Shown: piece by piece, positions 35,750-45,309 of the stretch
Layout: each line of letters opens with the position of its first letter
How positions within the stretch are numbered: position 1 is the first letter of the stretch
NCBI GenBank assembly: GCA_018398585.1
Contig: JAGTTD010000001.1
Span: forward strand, 34,301,938 to 34,365,937
Source of the DNA: Simmondsia chinensis
Taxonomy: Eukaryota > Streptophyta > Magnoliopsida > Caryophyllales > Simmondsiaceae
Length of the DNA stretch: 64,000 nucleotides
Direction of reading: 5' to 3'
The notes under the pieces: generated by a model
What the model saw: only the letters and a program-made list of their open reading frames with translations
Database searches by the model: none
What the model was told of the DNA's origin: nothing
Program-made: the position numbers and the translations under genes

Positions 35750-35835
35750 CGTAAAAAATGGTAACAAACATTAAAAAACGGGTGCAATGATGTCCAACGG
35801 CTATAAGCGGTAACAAGCATTAGATAATTCAAATA
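35398..35835 (-). repeat. 5' LTR of copia 5
   Basis: Direct partner of 25560-26115, with a deletion at the high-coordinate side. It contains an expanded (TA)n tract at 35717-35748 where the partner has only a short TA run, so the microsatellite expanded after insertion. Confidence 0.6.
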
Positions 35836-36262
35836 CACCCCTCTCCTTTTGAGGATACGGTATGTCAAATATGAGCTTGGGATAATTCACTTTCTCCGAT
35901 ACCATGTTACTCCATCTATAAGCTTAGTGGGGTCGAATCCCTGACAATCTTGTCCACCTTCTTTCGAATCCCACACGTAACAAGTTAATATAATAGCTTA
36001 CTTTAAATAATATCTTAGAGTTGACCCATAATTAATCAAGGTAAATGTGATATAAGAACGTCACAATCTATGGAGTAACCTTTGAGTCATGGGGTATCGT
36101 AGTGGTGGAAATTTAAGAAGATAGTGATGGTGGAGCCGAGCCATAATTGCAAGGATTAATAAAGCTCGAAGTGACATACTTGAACGAAAATGCAAATTTG
36201 GCCGTATGTATTGCGAACTCTAAGCATTGGATGCAGTAACAATATCTTATAAGAAGCAATAA
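35836..36262. other. Gene-free segment
   Basis: No gene. A TCTCCGATACCATGTTA stretch (about 35897-35913) resembles a minus-strand primer site next to an LTR terminus, but no matching LTR was identified. Confidence 0.4.
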
Positions 36263-36270
36263 TAATTATT

Positions 36271-36694
36271 AGGATTTTTTTACTGAAAATCAACTAAATT
36301 TTAAGTGCGGTTTCAAATAACCACCTCAATTTTCTAATTTTTCAAAGTCATACATAAACTTTTTAAAATATTTCAATGTCACACCTTAGCGTTAATGCCA
36401 TTAATATCTAATAGTTTTTAATACCGTGACTTTTGGGAAAAAAAGAAAATAATTTATAAAAAATTGAATTTACATATAAAATAATAAAATATTTTAAAAA
36501 ATAAATTTTCTATTTTAAAAGAATGTTTTTTAAAATACCATGTCATCAAAAACTAATGGATGTTAATGGCATTAACATTAAGATGCGACATAGAAAATTT
36601 TTGGAAAGTTTAGTGTGACTTTGAAAAATTAAAAAATCTTGGTGGTTTTTTAAGATTACATCTAAAATTTAGGTAAATTTTAGTAAAAAATTCT
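36271..36694. mobile_element. MITE with long terminal inverted repeats (about 0.42 kb)
   Basis: The left arm and the right arm read on the other strand align over about 160 bp: AGGATTTTTTTACT / AGAATTTTTTACT, AACTAAATTTTA / ACCTAAATTTTA, TTTTTCAAAGTCA(T/C)AC, and GTTAATGCCATTAA(T/C)AT. The direct flank TAATTATT (36263-36270; 36694-36701, overlapping the terminal base) is the likely target duplication. No coding capacity. The superfamily is unassigned; an 8-bp duplication would suit hAT, but the termini are not diagnostic. Confidence 0.75.
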
Positions 36695-36928
36695 AATTAT
36701 TATAAATATTAATTTACTTTTGGGATAAAATTTTCACTCCGATTTATATTTAAATGTCAGTTTTCTTTCTTTTTTTTTTTTTGAATAATTAGGGATACAA
36801 GACCATATAAGTCGTTGACAAAAAGTAGTTTGCTATCTAATTGATTGAGAAAAAGAGTTGGTTCCGGAAATAATGCTGAAAAATAAAAAAATAATACTGA
36901 AAAAAAAAATTCCAAATCTACTGTTGAA

Positions 36929-37190
36929 CCGCGTTTACAAAATGCGGTTATAGTAAACAGCTTTAATAAAACACGTTTCAAATGAATATAAACCGCGTTT
37001 CGGTTTATCATAATAAAAACCGCGTCTTAATAACGCGGTTTACCATAACAAAAACCACGTCATATGAACCCGGTTTACTGTAATAAGAACCGCGACATAT
37101 GACGCGGTTTACCATAATAAAACCCGTGTCTTGATAACGCGGTTTACTATAACAAAAACCGCGTCATATGAACGTGGTTTAATATGGTAA
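36929..37190. repeat. Left array of ACCGCG/CGCGGT palindromes
   Basis: About seven imperfect units of some 35 bp. Each can fold on itself (for example ACCGCGTC...AACGCGGT) and is spaced by TTACCATAACAAAA-like sequence. Loop sequences vary while stems are kept or compensated (CGCGG, CCCGG, CGTGG variants). Confidence 0.85.
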
Positions 37191-37444
37191 ACCGCAATGA
37201 GTCGAGCCGAGCCCTTAACAAGCTCGTATCGAGCCCCTTAACGAGCTCTTATTGAGCCCTTATCAAACTGTTCGTGAACATTAGCGAGCCGAGCACCCTC
37301 TGTTCGAACTCGGCTCGTTAAGCTTATCGAGCCTGCTCGAACTCGGCTCGTTAAGCTATCGAGCTCTCCTAATGAACACGAATAACCTCTAATCGATTTT
37401 GAACACGAGTAGTTCATTGAACGCTCAGTTCGTTTACACCCCTA
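37185..37444. mobile_element. hAT-like MITE inside the Mutator-like element
   Basis: The right end read on the minus strand is TAGGGGTGTAAACGAAC, a common plant hAT-MITE terminus. The body is rich in GAGCCGAGC, CTCGTTAAGC and TATCGAGC motifs. The left end is degraded, so its boundary and target duplication are uncertain. Confidence 0.6.
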
Positions 37445-37704
37445 CTCACCGCCGGTCATGTCGTCCACTGTCGCCCTTCTTCTGCTTTATACGCTGGAGA
37501 TCTTTAAGTATCATTGTCATAGCTATTTGATCACTACTGAATTAATAGCCTTTTATTGATAACTTTTCCTGATTTCTTACCACCTCCACTTATAATGTTG
37601 GAGCTTCATTGAGAGGAACATGGGATCAATGTGACGATCATCACGAATTGCGGCATAATGCGACTATAAGTGATGAAAACTGTGTTTGTGTGTACTGCCG
37701 ATAA

Positions 37705-37930
37705 ACCGCGTTTAGTAAACGCGGTTATTACCTAAACCGCATTCCTATAACGCGGTTTATGGATAAAACCGCGTTCCTATAACACGGTTTATTCCTCTAT
37801 GAACCGCGTTTTGGGAATGCAGTTTATATGAATATAAAACGTGTTTTATAGACGCAGTTTTTATGTATTTTAAACGCATCACCTTGATGCGGTTCAGTAT
37901 AGCCACGTTTTGTAAACGCGGTTCAACAGT
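37705..37930. repeat. Right array of ACCGCG/CGCGGT palindromes
   Basis: Mirror counterpart of the left array, again about seven units. The outermost unit, next to the terminal repeat, matches the left outermost unit in inverted orientation; inner units have drifted. Confidence 0.85.
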
Positions 37931-38007
37931 AGATTTGGAATTATTTTTTTTTCAGCATTATTTTTTTTATTTTTCAGGATTATTTCAGGAACCGGCTCTG
38001 AGAAAAA

Positions 38008-38598
38008 CGCCATATTTACAAATGGGACAAAAGCACATAAAAGAACCAAATCGTGAAACCCTGTCCTCTTAATACGTCAGCCAAGCTCCTAAATCTGGAA
38101 AGAAAATGATCTAATCTAAAGACCTCACATCTACTGATATACAATTGCAGAAGTGTGAAATTTCACCGAGTCTTATGCCTAATTTATGGAGTTGACAACT
38201 AAGCGGTTTATATATAAGTTGAAGCCCGTTGCCGCGCGCACCCAGGGGGGTATTTTTAACTAATTATTAACATTATGTAAAGTATTCCATTAGACTTATA
38301 TAGCGATCTATTCTTTGTCGCATTTCCAATGGACTATTTAACAAAAAACAAGACTCACCTCCAACCTAGATCTTACATACAAAATTTTTTAATTAGATTA
38401 GGTACATGCTATTTGTGGCATTGACTACTAAATATTGTGTGTTGGCCATTAGCTATTAGTAGATAGCTATTACTTGTTAGCGGACAGCTGATTGATCAAG
38501 TTTTAGCTCTTAGGTCATTTTTGGAGTATAGAATTAGAGCCCAAAATATAGATTGAGACTAAATATTGTGTGTTGGCCATTAGCTATTAGAAGATAGC
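38008..38598. other. Gene-free segment with a 46-bp repeated block
   Basis: The block TATTGTGTGTTGGCCATTAG and its continuation occur twice (about 38431-38472 and 38563-38604). The second contains the left half of the target duplication of the next retroposon (38580-38598). Confidence 0.6.
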
Positions 38599-38828
38599 TA
38601 TTAGGAATTCACACTCTGTGACTCTATTGCTCGCTCTTAAGCTCTTCCCTCGCCATTACAGGTCACATGCCATTTGCTGCGGACAAAATTCTCATGTTGG
38701 GGGTTATCGGAAACAGCCTCTCTTCAGGGTAGCCCCCTGAAGGGGGCAGACTGCGTACATCTACCCCCCAGACCTTACTTATGCGGGAGCCCTTGGAGGC
38801 ACTAGGCTTGTTGTTGTTGTTGTTGTAG
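38599..38828 (+). mobile_element. RTE LINE 3'-end retrocopy (about 230 bp)
   Basis: Flanked by TTAGCTATTAGAAGATAGC (38580-38598) and TTAGCTATTAGTAGATAGC (38829-38847), 18 of 19 matching. The body from about 38650 matches the RTE 3' untranslated region at 39555-39720 (CTCATGTTGGGGGTTATCGG versus CTCAAGTTGGGGGTCCTCGG) and ends in (TTG)6, the tail style of plant RTE elements. There is no coding sequence. It is either a 5'-truncated LINE insertion or a SINE with an RTE-derived tail; its first about 50 bp are unassigned. Confidence 0.75.
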
Positions 38829-38852
38829 TTAGCTATTAGTAGATAGCACTCC

Positions 38853-39233
38853 GTGGTACTATGTGATAGAAAGATCCCCTTGAAGCAAAAGGAAAGATAC
38901 TATAAGACGGTTGTGAGGCCAGCCATGACGTATGGGGCGGATTGCAAGGCGATGAAACAACAGCACACACAGAAGATGAAGGTGGCGGAGATGCAAATGC
39001 TGAGGTGGATGTGCGGACACACAAGGAAGGATAAGATCAGAAACGACCTCATAACAGGCAAATTGGGCGTAGCCTCTATTGAAGATAAATTGAGGGAGCA
39101 ACGTTTGAGGTGGTTCGGACATGTTAGAAGGAGACCGGACAACACTCCAATAAAGAGATGCGAACAGCCCCTTACTACACTAGGTAGAAGAGGTAGAGGC
39201 AGGCCAAAGAAAAGATGGCTGGAGACAATCTGA
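38853..39233 (+). pseudogene. RTE LINE reverse transcriptase C-terminus
   Basis: The predicted 126 residues match the region after the RT fingers and palm in plant RTE elements: YYKTVVRPAMTYGADCKAMK, then AEMQMLRWMCGHTRKDKIRN, RLRWFGHVRRRP and GRGRPKKRW. The family normally has W where this copy has CKAM (ECWAVK-type), and I-for-L style drift is visible. Endonuclease and catalytic RT motifs are absent through truncation. The frame ends soon after the GRGRPKKRW motif, which is near the natural C-terminus. Confidence 0.92.
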
Positions 39234-39423
39234 CAAGACCTCACCCACCTAAACCTTCGGGAGAAGATGGCTTTAGATAGGGCCCAATGGAGGGCTAGCA
39301 TAGGGGTAATAGATGCTCCGGTTGGAGTAGGGTAGTCTAACTTACTAGTGCTAAGCCTTAACATCCTGTTGGCGCACGTAGGCTGTGTACTGGCTCTCAT
39401 GAGTTGCGACTTGCTACTTGCCT

Positions 39424-39485
39424 ACTTATCTTTATCTCTATCCTTATCTTTATCTTATCTTTATCTTTATCTTATCTTATCTTTT
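39424..39485. repeat. TTATC/TTTATC microsatellite-like tract
   Basis: Variable 5- and 6-base units (CTTATC, TTTATC) read directly; located in the 3' untranslated part of the RTE fragment. Confidence 0.85.
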
Positions 39486-40265
39486 GATTTTTGCCTAATG
39501 TGGCTGCTTTGAGTTCGTTGTTTTTGCTCGCTGTGTGTTTGCCCTACTCATGCTTTGATGCTTTCCTGTTGTCAGGTCTTATGCTCTACGCTGCGGATCG
39601 ACTTCTCAAGTTGGGGGTCCTCGGAAACTGCCTCTCTTTAGGGTAGCCCCCTGAAGGGGGAAGGCTGCGTACTTCTACCCCCCCAAACCCTGCTTATGCG
39701 GGAGCCCTTAGAGGCACTGGGTTTATTGTTGTTATTATTGTTGTTGTTTGGTTTAGCAACTAAAATTGGAATTAGTTCTGTGGGAAGGGGCTAAGGAATT
39801 GCAATACAATAGTAACTCCATTGATTTGAATCTCAAAATGACCCCACTTGATTAACCCAAATCCAAAATGACTCCTAATCCAAAGACATAGGCACAACCT
39901 AATCATCATCTTGAACCTCGAAATCACCCAATTCAAATGACTGAAATTAACTTAACCTAAAGTCCGAAGTGACCCACCCAATTGACTTGAAACTCGATGA
40001 GACCCAAATGCAAAAAATAAAACTATTCAACTTGAATGTGAACTAAAATAGCTGAGCAGAAGTGGAAATAACCCAATCAAATTGACCCAAAACATAATAT
40101 GACTCACGCCCAAAATGACCCGACCCTTCTCAAGCATAGTCTAAGATGGCTCGAGATATAAAATGATACAACTTGTTTGTCCCAAAACTAGGATGATTCG
40201 AGCTCGAAACGACCTGAATTAACTCAATCACAATCACTTCTAGCATAAATCCCGAACAGATCTAA

Positions 40266-40472
40266 TGTTGAATACTAAGTATTTTCCTGTATTTTCATGG
40301 ATTTTTGTATTCTATTTAACGAGCTAGTGTTTACTTTAGACATGTGCTTAATTAGATGAGGTTAAGGGTGCATTTTCTCTTCCTATTTTGATGCTAGTAA
40401 AATACCCTCCCCCAATCGATGGGGTCTCTTGAATTTTGATGTAATTAACTTAGGGTTCTTTTAGGTTTTCTT
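40266..40472 (+). repeat. 5' LTR of copia 2 (interrupted)
   Basis: Aligns with the first about 205 bp of 47092-47445 (ACTTTAGACATG, GGGTGCATTT, TATTTTGATGCTAGTAA, TGGGGTCTCTTGAATTTTGA). After TTTTCTTAG the two copies diverge because foreign sequence begins at 40473, and the TATA-bearing half of the LTR is not seen here. Confidence 0.85.
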
Positions 40473-40685
40473 AGTTTTTTTTTGATAATTATCGGCAAAG
40501 CTGAAGAACAGACGACCCTCGAAAAGACGAGGCCAAGGCCACTCTGAAAACGGAGGGAGGAACAAGAAGGGCAACAAAAAACAAAGCCAAAACACCCAAA
40601 ACCCGAAAGGACAGACAACGAGCACACGCAACCCAAAACACGCACAAACCAAACAAAAACCTGGTATCTGAAAGGATTTAGAATC
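40473..40685 (-). mobile_element. L1-like LINE 3' tail inside the copia 2 5' LTR
   Basis: On the minus strand a G/T-rich 3' untranslated sequence with repeated GTTTTGG/GGTGTTTTGGC motifs ends in GCCGATAATTATC followed by a poly(A) run (plus-strand T run at 40473-40481). The style matches the 3' end of the longer segment 50411-51720. Left-over LTR sequence is absent on the far side, so the event involved a deletion, or the LTR half was lost later. Confidence 0.55.
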
Positions 40686-40805
40686 GAAAGTTTATGCTTG
40701 CCTTGGGTTTGCCTTCAATATAGCTGTGTCCTATACTGTAAACCAAGCCTTTCATCCCCTCTTGTTACTTGTTTTATGTTTTGATTTTATTTTGCATTGT
40801 TTTTA

Positions 40806-41300
40806 ATGGCTAAAGAAAATTCTCATCAAACTATTGCTCTAGTTGTTGTTTTAGGGGAAGTTCCAATTGTGAATTCTCCCTATTATCTTCATCCATTGGA
40901 TCATCTAGGGCTTGTTTTTGTGCAAGATGTTTTAACTGGTGCAAATTTTCTAGCATGGAGGTGTTCTATTTTCGGAGTTTTTAGAGTTAACCGAAAAATT
41001 GGTTTTCTTGATGGGTTTATTACGAAACCCAACGGAGATTTGCCAAATTTCAAAAATTTTAGTGCCAGTGATTCGGTCGTTTCGTCACTGCTTTCTAACT
41101 CCATTTCTAAGAAAATTAACGTAGTATTGCATATTCTGAAATCTCGCGTGACATTTGGTTAGACTTGAATGAATATTCCTCTCAAGGACATGTTCCATTT
41201 GTTTACAAAATCAAACACGAAATTTAATATTTAAAACAAGAGAACATGCCCATTTTTTTCTACTTCATAAAATTGAGATCGTTATGGGAAGAACTCTATA
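40806..41300 (+). pseudogene. Copia 2 gag, N-terminal half
   Basis: Starts MAKENSHQ and carries SPYYLHPLDHLGLVFVQDVL, TGANFLAWRC and NRKIGFLDGFITKPNGDLPN, clearly homologous to the copia 3 Gag. A frameshift near 41135-41160 moves it to another frame, which continues to LWEELYTL at 41300. There it is cut by the gypsy element and resumes at 44425. Confidence 0.9.
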
Positions 41301-41305
41301 CTTTG

Positions 41306-41911
41306 TGACGCAGTGCGTGTGTGGGAAAATAGGGGTACGGGAAGGTTCAATGGCCTTCCCATTAATTTTATTAACAGATAATAATAAAAATAAAGAGGAA
41401 AAAGATAACTTGTTTCTTACACCTGAGAAATCGAGGATCAAAAATACTTCAAAATTCTGGAAAAATAATCTACCTAAACCTAGCCTAGTCTCCCCTTTAG
41501 ATAGAGGAGGAGTTACAAGGAAAGAATTCAAATTTGCGCCAAATAAGGAAAGAAATGAAACTGAAACGGAATAAAATATGGCCCTAAAAATCACGGTTGA
41601 ATCTCCCCTAGGATCACGACATCAATCTTGGCTGATTTGCTCTGCGTTGAACCCTTCATCCCGCCAAGCAAAAATTTTTCCAGCTCGCCAACCCAACGTC
41701 AAACCTAGGCGGCTGCATCTCGTGTTTCTCCTTCTTGCTCTCCGCCAAACCTGCCAGGGCAAACTCCCCACTAATGCTTCCCGCCATGAGACCCGCCAAC
41801 CTTGGGCATACGGCTGTATCTTCCCCTTGAGCCTGCTCCGCCAAGGCCCCTGCCATGGTGATGCCATCTTGCCTGCGCTGACTCGCTAGTAGTGGGATGG
41901 TGGTTGCATCA
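41306..41911 (-). repeat. 3' LTR of the minus gag-protease element (606 bp)
   Basis: Begins TGACGCAG (plus strand) and ends GGTTGCATCA. It aligns with 43837-44424 through CTTCC...TTTAATTTTATTAAC, CTACCTAAACCTAGCCTAGTCT, the GCCAA-rich region and TAGTAGTGGGATGG (motifs within 20 bases). The polypurine tract follows. Confidence 0.9.
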
Positions 41912-42329
41912 TCCTCTCCGGCCTGGAGAGAATTCACCCTTGAATTCTCAGTGGGGTCTTCTTGACTGCTCTTTTCGGGTGGAGTTTCTCGCCAACATTT
42001 GCTACCCTTTCGCAGCCCCCAACTGCCATGCAACTCCTGGTGCTTGCTTTTGTCTTCTTTTGCCAATAGTTAGGATGTAGTTTGTCCCGCCATGATCATG
42101 AACTTTCCACATCCTCCAATACAGCTCTGGGAGCCACTTTACTTTCCTCTGCTTCATGCATTTCCTCTACCAGTATGGTTACATCCCTGCTCCCCCAATG
42201 TCATTGGCCAATAATGCTCTAGCTGGTGTCTTTAGGTCTTGTCCCCCTGGTAGTGGTGCTTCGTCCCTCTTGGGTAGCAGGACTATCCGTGTATTCCCAA
42301 ACACGAAGTTGTAGGTGTTTCATCGTCCT

Positions 42330-42600
42330 TCATGGGTTGCGCCCTTATCAAGTTGCCATGGTTGTCCCAATAGAAGATGACAGACGTCCATAGTTACCAC
42401 GTCACACCACCTCGTCCTTGTACTTCGCTTTAATTGAGAAGTGGACTAGACATTGTTTGGAGACGGTTACTTAGTTTCTCTTCTTGAGCAAAGACAACTT
42501 ATACGGATTTAGGTGGTCTTTCGTCTTGAACCCAAGTTCTTGCACAGCACCTCAGAGATAACATTCTCGCAGCTTCCCGAGTCGATCACTAGGTGGCATA
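42330..42600 (-). pseudogene. Retropepsin-like domain (minus gag-protease element)
   Basis: On the minus strand the motifs VIDSGSCENVIS (about 42560-42595), LKKRN, VSKQCLVHFS and MDVCHLLLGQPWQL appear in the order of chromovirus proteases. The catalytic triplet reads D-S-G. A stop and frameshifts break it. The protease would process Gag. Confidence 0.8.
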
Positions 42601-42984
42601 CTCTTCCGCCAACAGTGCACGTTGTCTGAAATATGCCACTCCTGAGCTAGTCATTTCCCTGCTCTACTCTTGGCGCGAAGCAAATTAGCCTCACCACAAG
42701 TAAATGGCCCTCGTTCCCTGCAATGACTTCCGCATCCTGTGGTGCCAATTCGTCACCAGCCTCTTCCACATTAGTCCCGCAAACTTCTTCATGGAGTCTC
42801 TCAATGTCAAGACCCTTGCCTTATCTGTCATCCTTACGACACTCAGCAGCATAGTGTCCCATCTCTCCATACCTGAAGCAATGGGTTCAGGAACTGCTCG
42901 CCAATCTTTCCCAATGTTGACGGCAGTCGGTTTTCCCTGTGCATCCGAGTTGGTTGATAGTGGTACCTGGTCAGGCCTACTTTC

Positions 42985-43790
42985 TTAAAGGTTCCAAGTG
43001 CTGCCAATATGGCGACGCCTCTGCTGTTTCTCAATGGCCAATGCCCTCTGACGTGCCTCTGACACAATAAAGATATTGAACATGTTTAACACATCTTGTA
43101 TTGACTCCCTTAGCCCTCCAATGCACCTGTCCGCCAATTGTTCCAATGGCTCTGCCAAGTTGTTTCTGGTGACCAGGGAGTAGAAGTCAGTCGTGTACTC
43201 CTCCACAGTTCGCCAGCCCTAGCATAAGCTCTGGAGACGTTGATACATGATCTTGGCGTGATTGTGAGGCAACAAGGCACCTCTTAGGTGTTTCAACTTC
43301 TCCCTGGTCTCGATCCTCACCTTTCCTTGTCAAAACCGCAAGTGCTTCAACTGCTGCGATCAGGCGCCTGTTTCCGCTCCGGAACCCACTTGAGCTCAAG
43401 GATCTCCTCTACTGTTGCCAGCTAGTCCCACACTTTGTCTGGGTTCCTTCTGCCATCAAACTTCGGTATTTCAACCCGGAGACTAGATTCCCACCTCCGT
43501 TCATCTCGATCATCAATGTAGTCGGTATTGATGTGTCATTGCCTAGGCCTAAGATCTGGTATCTCGTCACCCAGGAATGGATTTTGGACACCTTCCTCCG
43601 TCTCTTCTCTCGTCATGCCCAGTGTCAGTGGGCGTTGGGGTAGGGGTACCGGTGTAAGATCGGGATTTTCCCCGAGCTCAATCCAGCAACGCTCGATTCA
43701 TCGGAATTTCTCCTCCAATTCCTCTACTCTCCTTGTGGTCTGTTGTAGAAGATCACAGTCAATAACCTCTTTGACGACGGTGTTCATCTA
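42985..43790 (-). pseudogene. Chromovirus-type Gag (minus gag-protease element)
   Basis: Minus-strand frames give the retrotransposon Gag core MEEYTTDFYSLVTRNNLAEP, QLADRCIGGLRESIQDVLNM and SEARQRALAIEKQQRR (42985-43206). Upstream pieces reach to about 43790. It is homologous to 53111-53925 of the plus copy. Frameshifts and stops occur near 43190-43410. No zinc knuckle was found. Confidence 0.85.
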
Positions 43791-43821
43791 ATGTCCACAA
43801 GCCATTTTAGAAAATGTTTTG

Positions 43822-43836
43822 AGCTCTGATACTAAC
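43822..43836 (-). promoter_or_regulatory. Primer binding site (minus gag-protease element)
   Basis: Minus-strand GTTAGTATCAGAGCT directly after the LTR terminus is a slightly mutated tRNA-iMet site. Confidence 0.85.
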
Positions 43837-44424
43837 TGATGCAGCAGGTGTTTGGAAAAATAGGGGTACGGGAAGGCTCAATGGCCTTCCCTTTAATTTT
43901 ATTAACCGATAACAATAAACGTAAAGAGGAAAAGGATAACTCATTTCTCACAACCAAGAAATCAAGGATTAAATAACACTTCAAAATTCTGGAAAAATAA
44001 TCTACCTAAACCTAGCCTAGTCTGCCCTTTATATAAAAGAGATGTTATAAGAAAAGAATTCAAATTTGCCCCAAATAAGGAATGACATAAAACTGAAATG
44101 GAATAAAATGTAGCCCTAAAATCACTGCTGCATCTCCCCCAGGATTGATTTGCTTTGCGTTGTACCCTTCGTCCCGCCAAACCAAACTTTTGCCAACTCG
44201 CCCGCCCAACGTCAATCCGAGGCGGCTGCATCCCGTGCTTCTCTTTCTTGCTCTCCGCCAAGCCTGCCTAGGGCAGCTCCCCACTAATGCTCCCCACCAT
44301 GAGACCTGCCAACCTTGAGCATACGGCTGTATCCTCCCCTTAAGCCTGCCTCTCCAAGGCCCCTGCCATGGTTATGCCGTCCCGCCTGTGCTGACCCGCT
44401 AGTAGTGGGATGGAGGCTGCATCA
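43837..44424 (-). repeat. 5' LTR of the minus gag-protease element (588 bp)
   Basis: Bounded by TGATGCAGCAGG and GGCTGCATCA; the partner of 41306-41911. The primer site adjoins its low-coordinate end. Confidence 0.9.
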
Positions 44425-45300
44425 CTTTGGTTCCCATCCCTTTGTGCACTTGTGCATTCGCCCAAGCTTTTGCAGCGACTTGTGACATGGAGAGGCTTCT
44501 TGATTTGCTAATGGGTTTATACACATATTTTCCCGCTATTCTTCCACAATTAATGAATACCAAACCCCTTCCTTTTGTGGCCAGTGCGTATTCCATTCAT
44601 TGTCAAGACAAGAAGCATGTTGCTTCTAGCAGTGTCGTTCCCGAAGCCGCAGTTCTGGTGGTTAAATGGAATAATGTTGAAATAGGAGATGGGTCTTTTG
44701 TTTCAAAAACGTAATAATCGTTTGTCTTGTTCGCATTGCAAAAGGCAGGGACATACAAGGGATCATTGCTTTGAAATGATAGGATATCCTGCAAGATGGA
44801 AGCGACAAGGTGGAAATGGGGGAGGTAGGGAGGCTGCCACCATCGCAGTAGTATCTCCACCAACAACTTCTTTTGTTATCGGTTTCTGTTGGGTTGAGCC
44901 ATAATACCGATAGCCTCATTGTGGGTCTTTCGGCATCTTAACATTGATAATTGTTTACTCTTCTCAGTCCGGAGAGTAGTTCTCCTTGTGTTCATTTGAC
45001 AGGTTAGGATTCGTTAAATAATGTATGGATTATTGGTAGAAGTGCTTTCACTGACATGGTTTCATTAGAGTTTTTTTTTTGTTTTGTTTTTTTTTTTTTG
45101 ATGTTTATGTGAATACTGTGGTTAAACCTGTTAGACTTCTGAATGGTTCTTCTTGACCCGTTTCCCACATTGGTCTTGTCACGATTTCTAGTGATCTAAA
45201 TCTTGAGAATGTTTTACGGATCCCCGATTTTCATTGCAATTTACTTTCCATAAGCAAAATTGACTACAGCTAGAAATTGTGCATTTACCTTTTTGTCTAA
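44425..45300 (+). pseudogene. Copia 2 gag C-terminus, zinc knuckle and protease relic
   Basis: Resumes exactly where 41300 stopped: LVPIPLCTCAFAQAF, then MERLLDLLMGLYTYFPAILP and QLMNTKPLPF (44427-44714). The zinc knuckle CSHCKRQGHTRDHCFEMIGY (44716-44780) is intact, unlike that of copia 3. The protease remnant at 44990-45290 has a displaced DTG region and the later FHCNLLSISKID. A frameshift near 44690 and a T-rich run at 45070-45100 interrupt it. Confidence 0.88.
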
Positions 45301-45309
45301 ATTTTTGTG

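Larger units (their letters stand above)
25560..35835 (-). mobile_element. Degraded Ty1/copia element (copia 5) split by copia 3
   Basis: Direct repeats at about 25560-26115 and 35398-35835 share long blocks, including AATATTCAAGCATAGCAA, TGAGAGAGTAATTAGAAAGA, GGTAAATGCCACTGTC, GAGTGTATATAT and ACGGGTGCAATGA. The left copy ends CCAACA and is followed by ATCCCCCACAAAAG; on the minus strand that is a purine tract adjoining a TGTTGG start, which makes it the 3' LTR of a minus-strand element. A copia RNase H C-terminus lies inside at 26685-26903 on the same strand, as expected. Most other coding sequence is unrecognisable. The young copia 3 (29850-35023) inserted into the interior. The primer site next to the right copy is not recognisable. 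Confidence 0.65.
36855..37998. mobile_element. Non-autonomous Mutator-like element with palindrome-array arms
   Basis: Nine-base target duplication TGAGAAAAA at 36846-36854 and 37999-38007, the size typical of Mutator-like elements. The terminal inverted repeats are over 90 bp: GAG(T/C)(T/C)GGTTCC(G/T)GAAATAAT, then a CTGAAAAATAAAAAA block and TTCCAAATCTACTGTTGAAC, followed on both sides by CGCGTTTACAAAA. Next to each end is an array of about seven short palindromes of the form ACCGCG...CGCGGTT, separated by A/T-rich spacers (36929-37190 and 37705-37930). The middle (37445-37700) is unique and non-coding. It carries a hAT-like MITE piece at 37185-37444. No transposase is encoded. Confidence 0.88.
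38848..39748 (+). mobile_element. 5'-truncated RTE-type LINE
   Basis: Contains the C-terminal coding part (38853-39233), a 3' untranslated region with the same conserved block as 38690-38810, and a TTG/TTA simple-repeat tail (39724-39748). A TTATC-type microsatellite lies at 39424-39485. No target duplication is clear for this copy, partly because its left edge abuts the duplication of the preceding retrocopy. Confidence 0.85.
41306..44424 (-). mobile_element. Gag-protease gypsy element lacking RT and integrase (minus copy)
   Basis: Complete non-autonomous element, 3,119 bp: LTRs at 41306-41911 and 43837-44424, target duplication CTTTG (41301-41305 and 44425-44429), minus-strand primer site GTTAGTATCAGAGCT at 43822-43836, and polypurine tract 41912-41935. 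The interior is only about 1.9 kb and holds gag and a retropepsin-like domain of chromovirus type. There is no trace of reverse transcriptase, RNase H or integrase. It matches the plus-strand copy 52432-55619 in structure and sequence. It inserted into the gag of copia 2. Confidence 0.93.

Noticed and set aside
35897..35913. Additional minus-strand LTR element starting at a primer-site-like motif
   Set aside because: The motif matches a mutated tRNA-iMet site, but no LTR pair or coding sequence could be linked to it.
36929..37930. CRISPR-like array of palindromic repeats
   Set aside because: Repeats are imperfect, units are self-complementary, the two arrays are inverted to each other and sit inside a transposon with a 9-bp target duplication. 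This is eukaryotic DNA.
38859..39400. Minus-strand frames of 87 and 166 codons
   Set aside because: These are antisense shadows of the RTE reverse transcriptase fragment.
41265..42080. Several frames of 60-136 codons on both strands
   Set aside because: They fall inside the LTR and untranslated part of the minus gag-protease element and show no domain.
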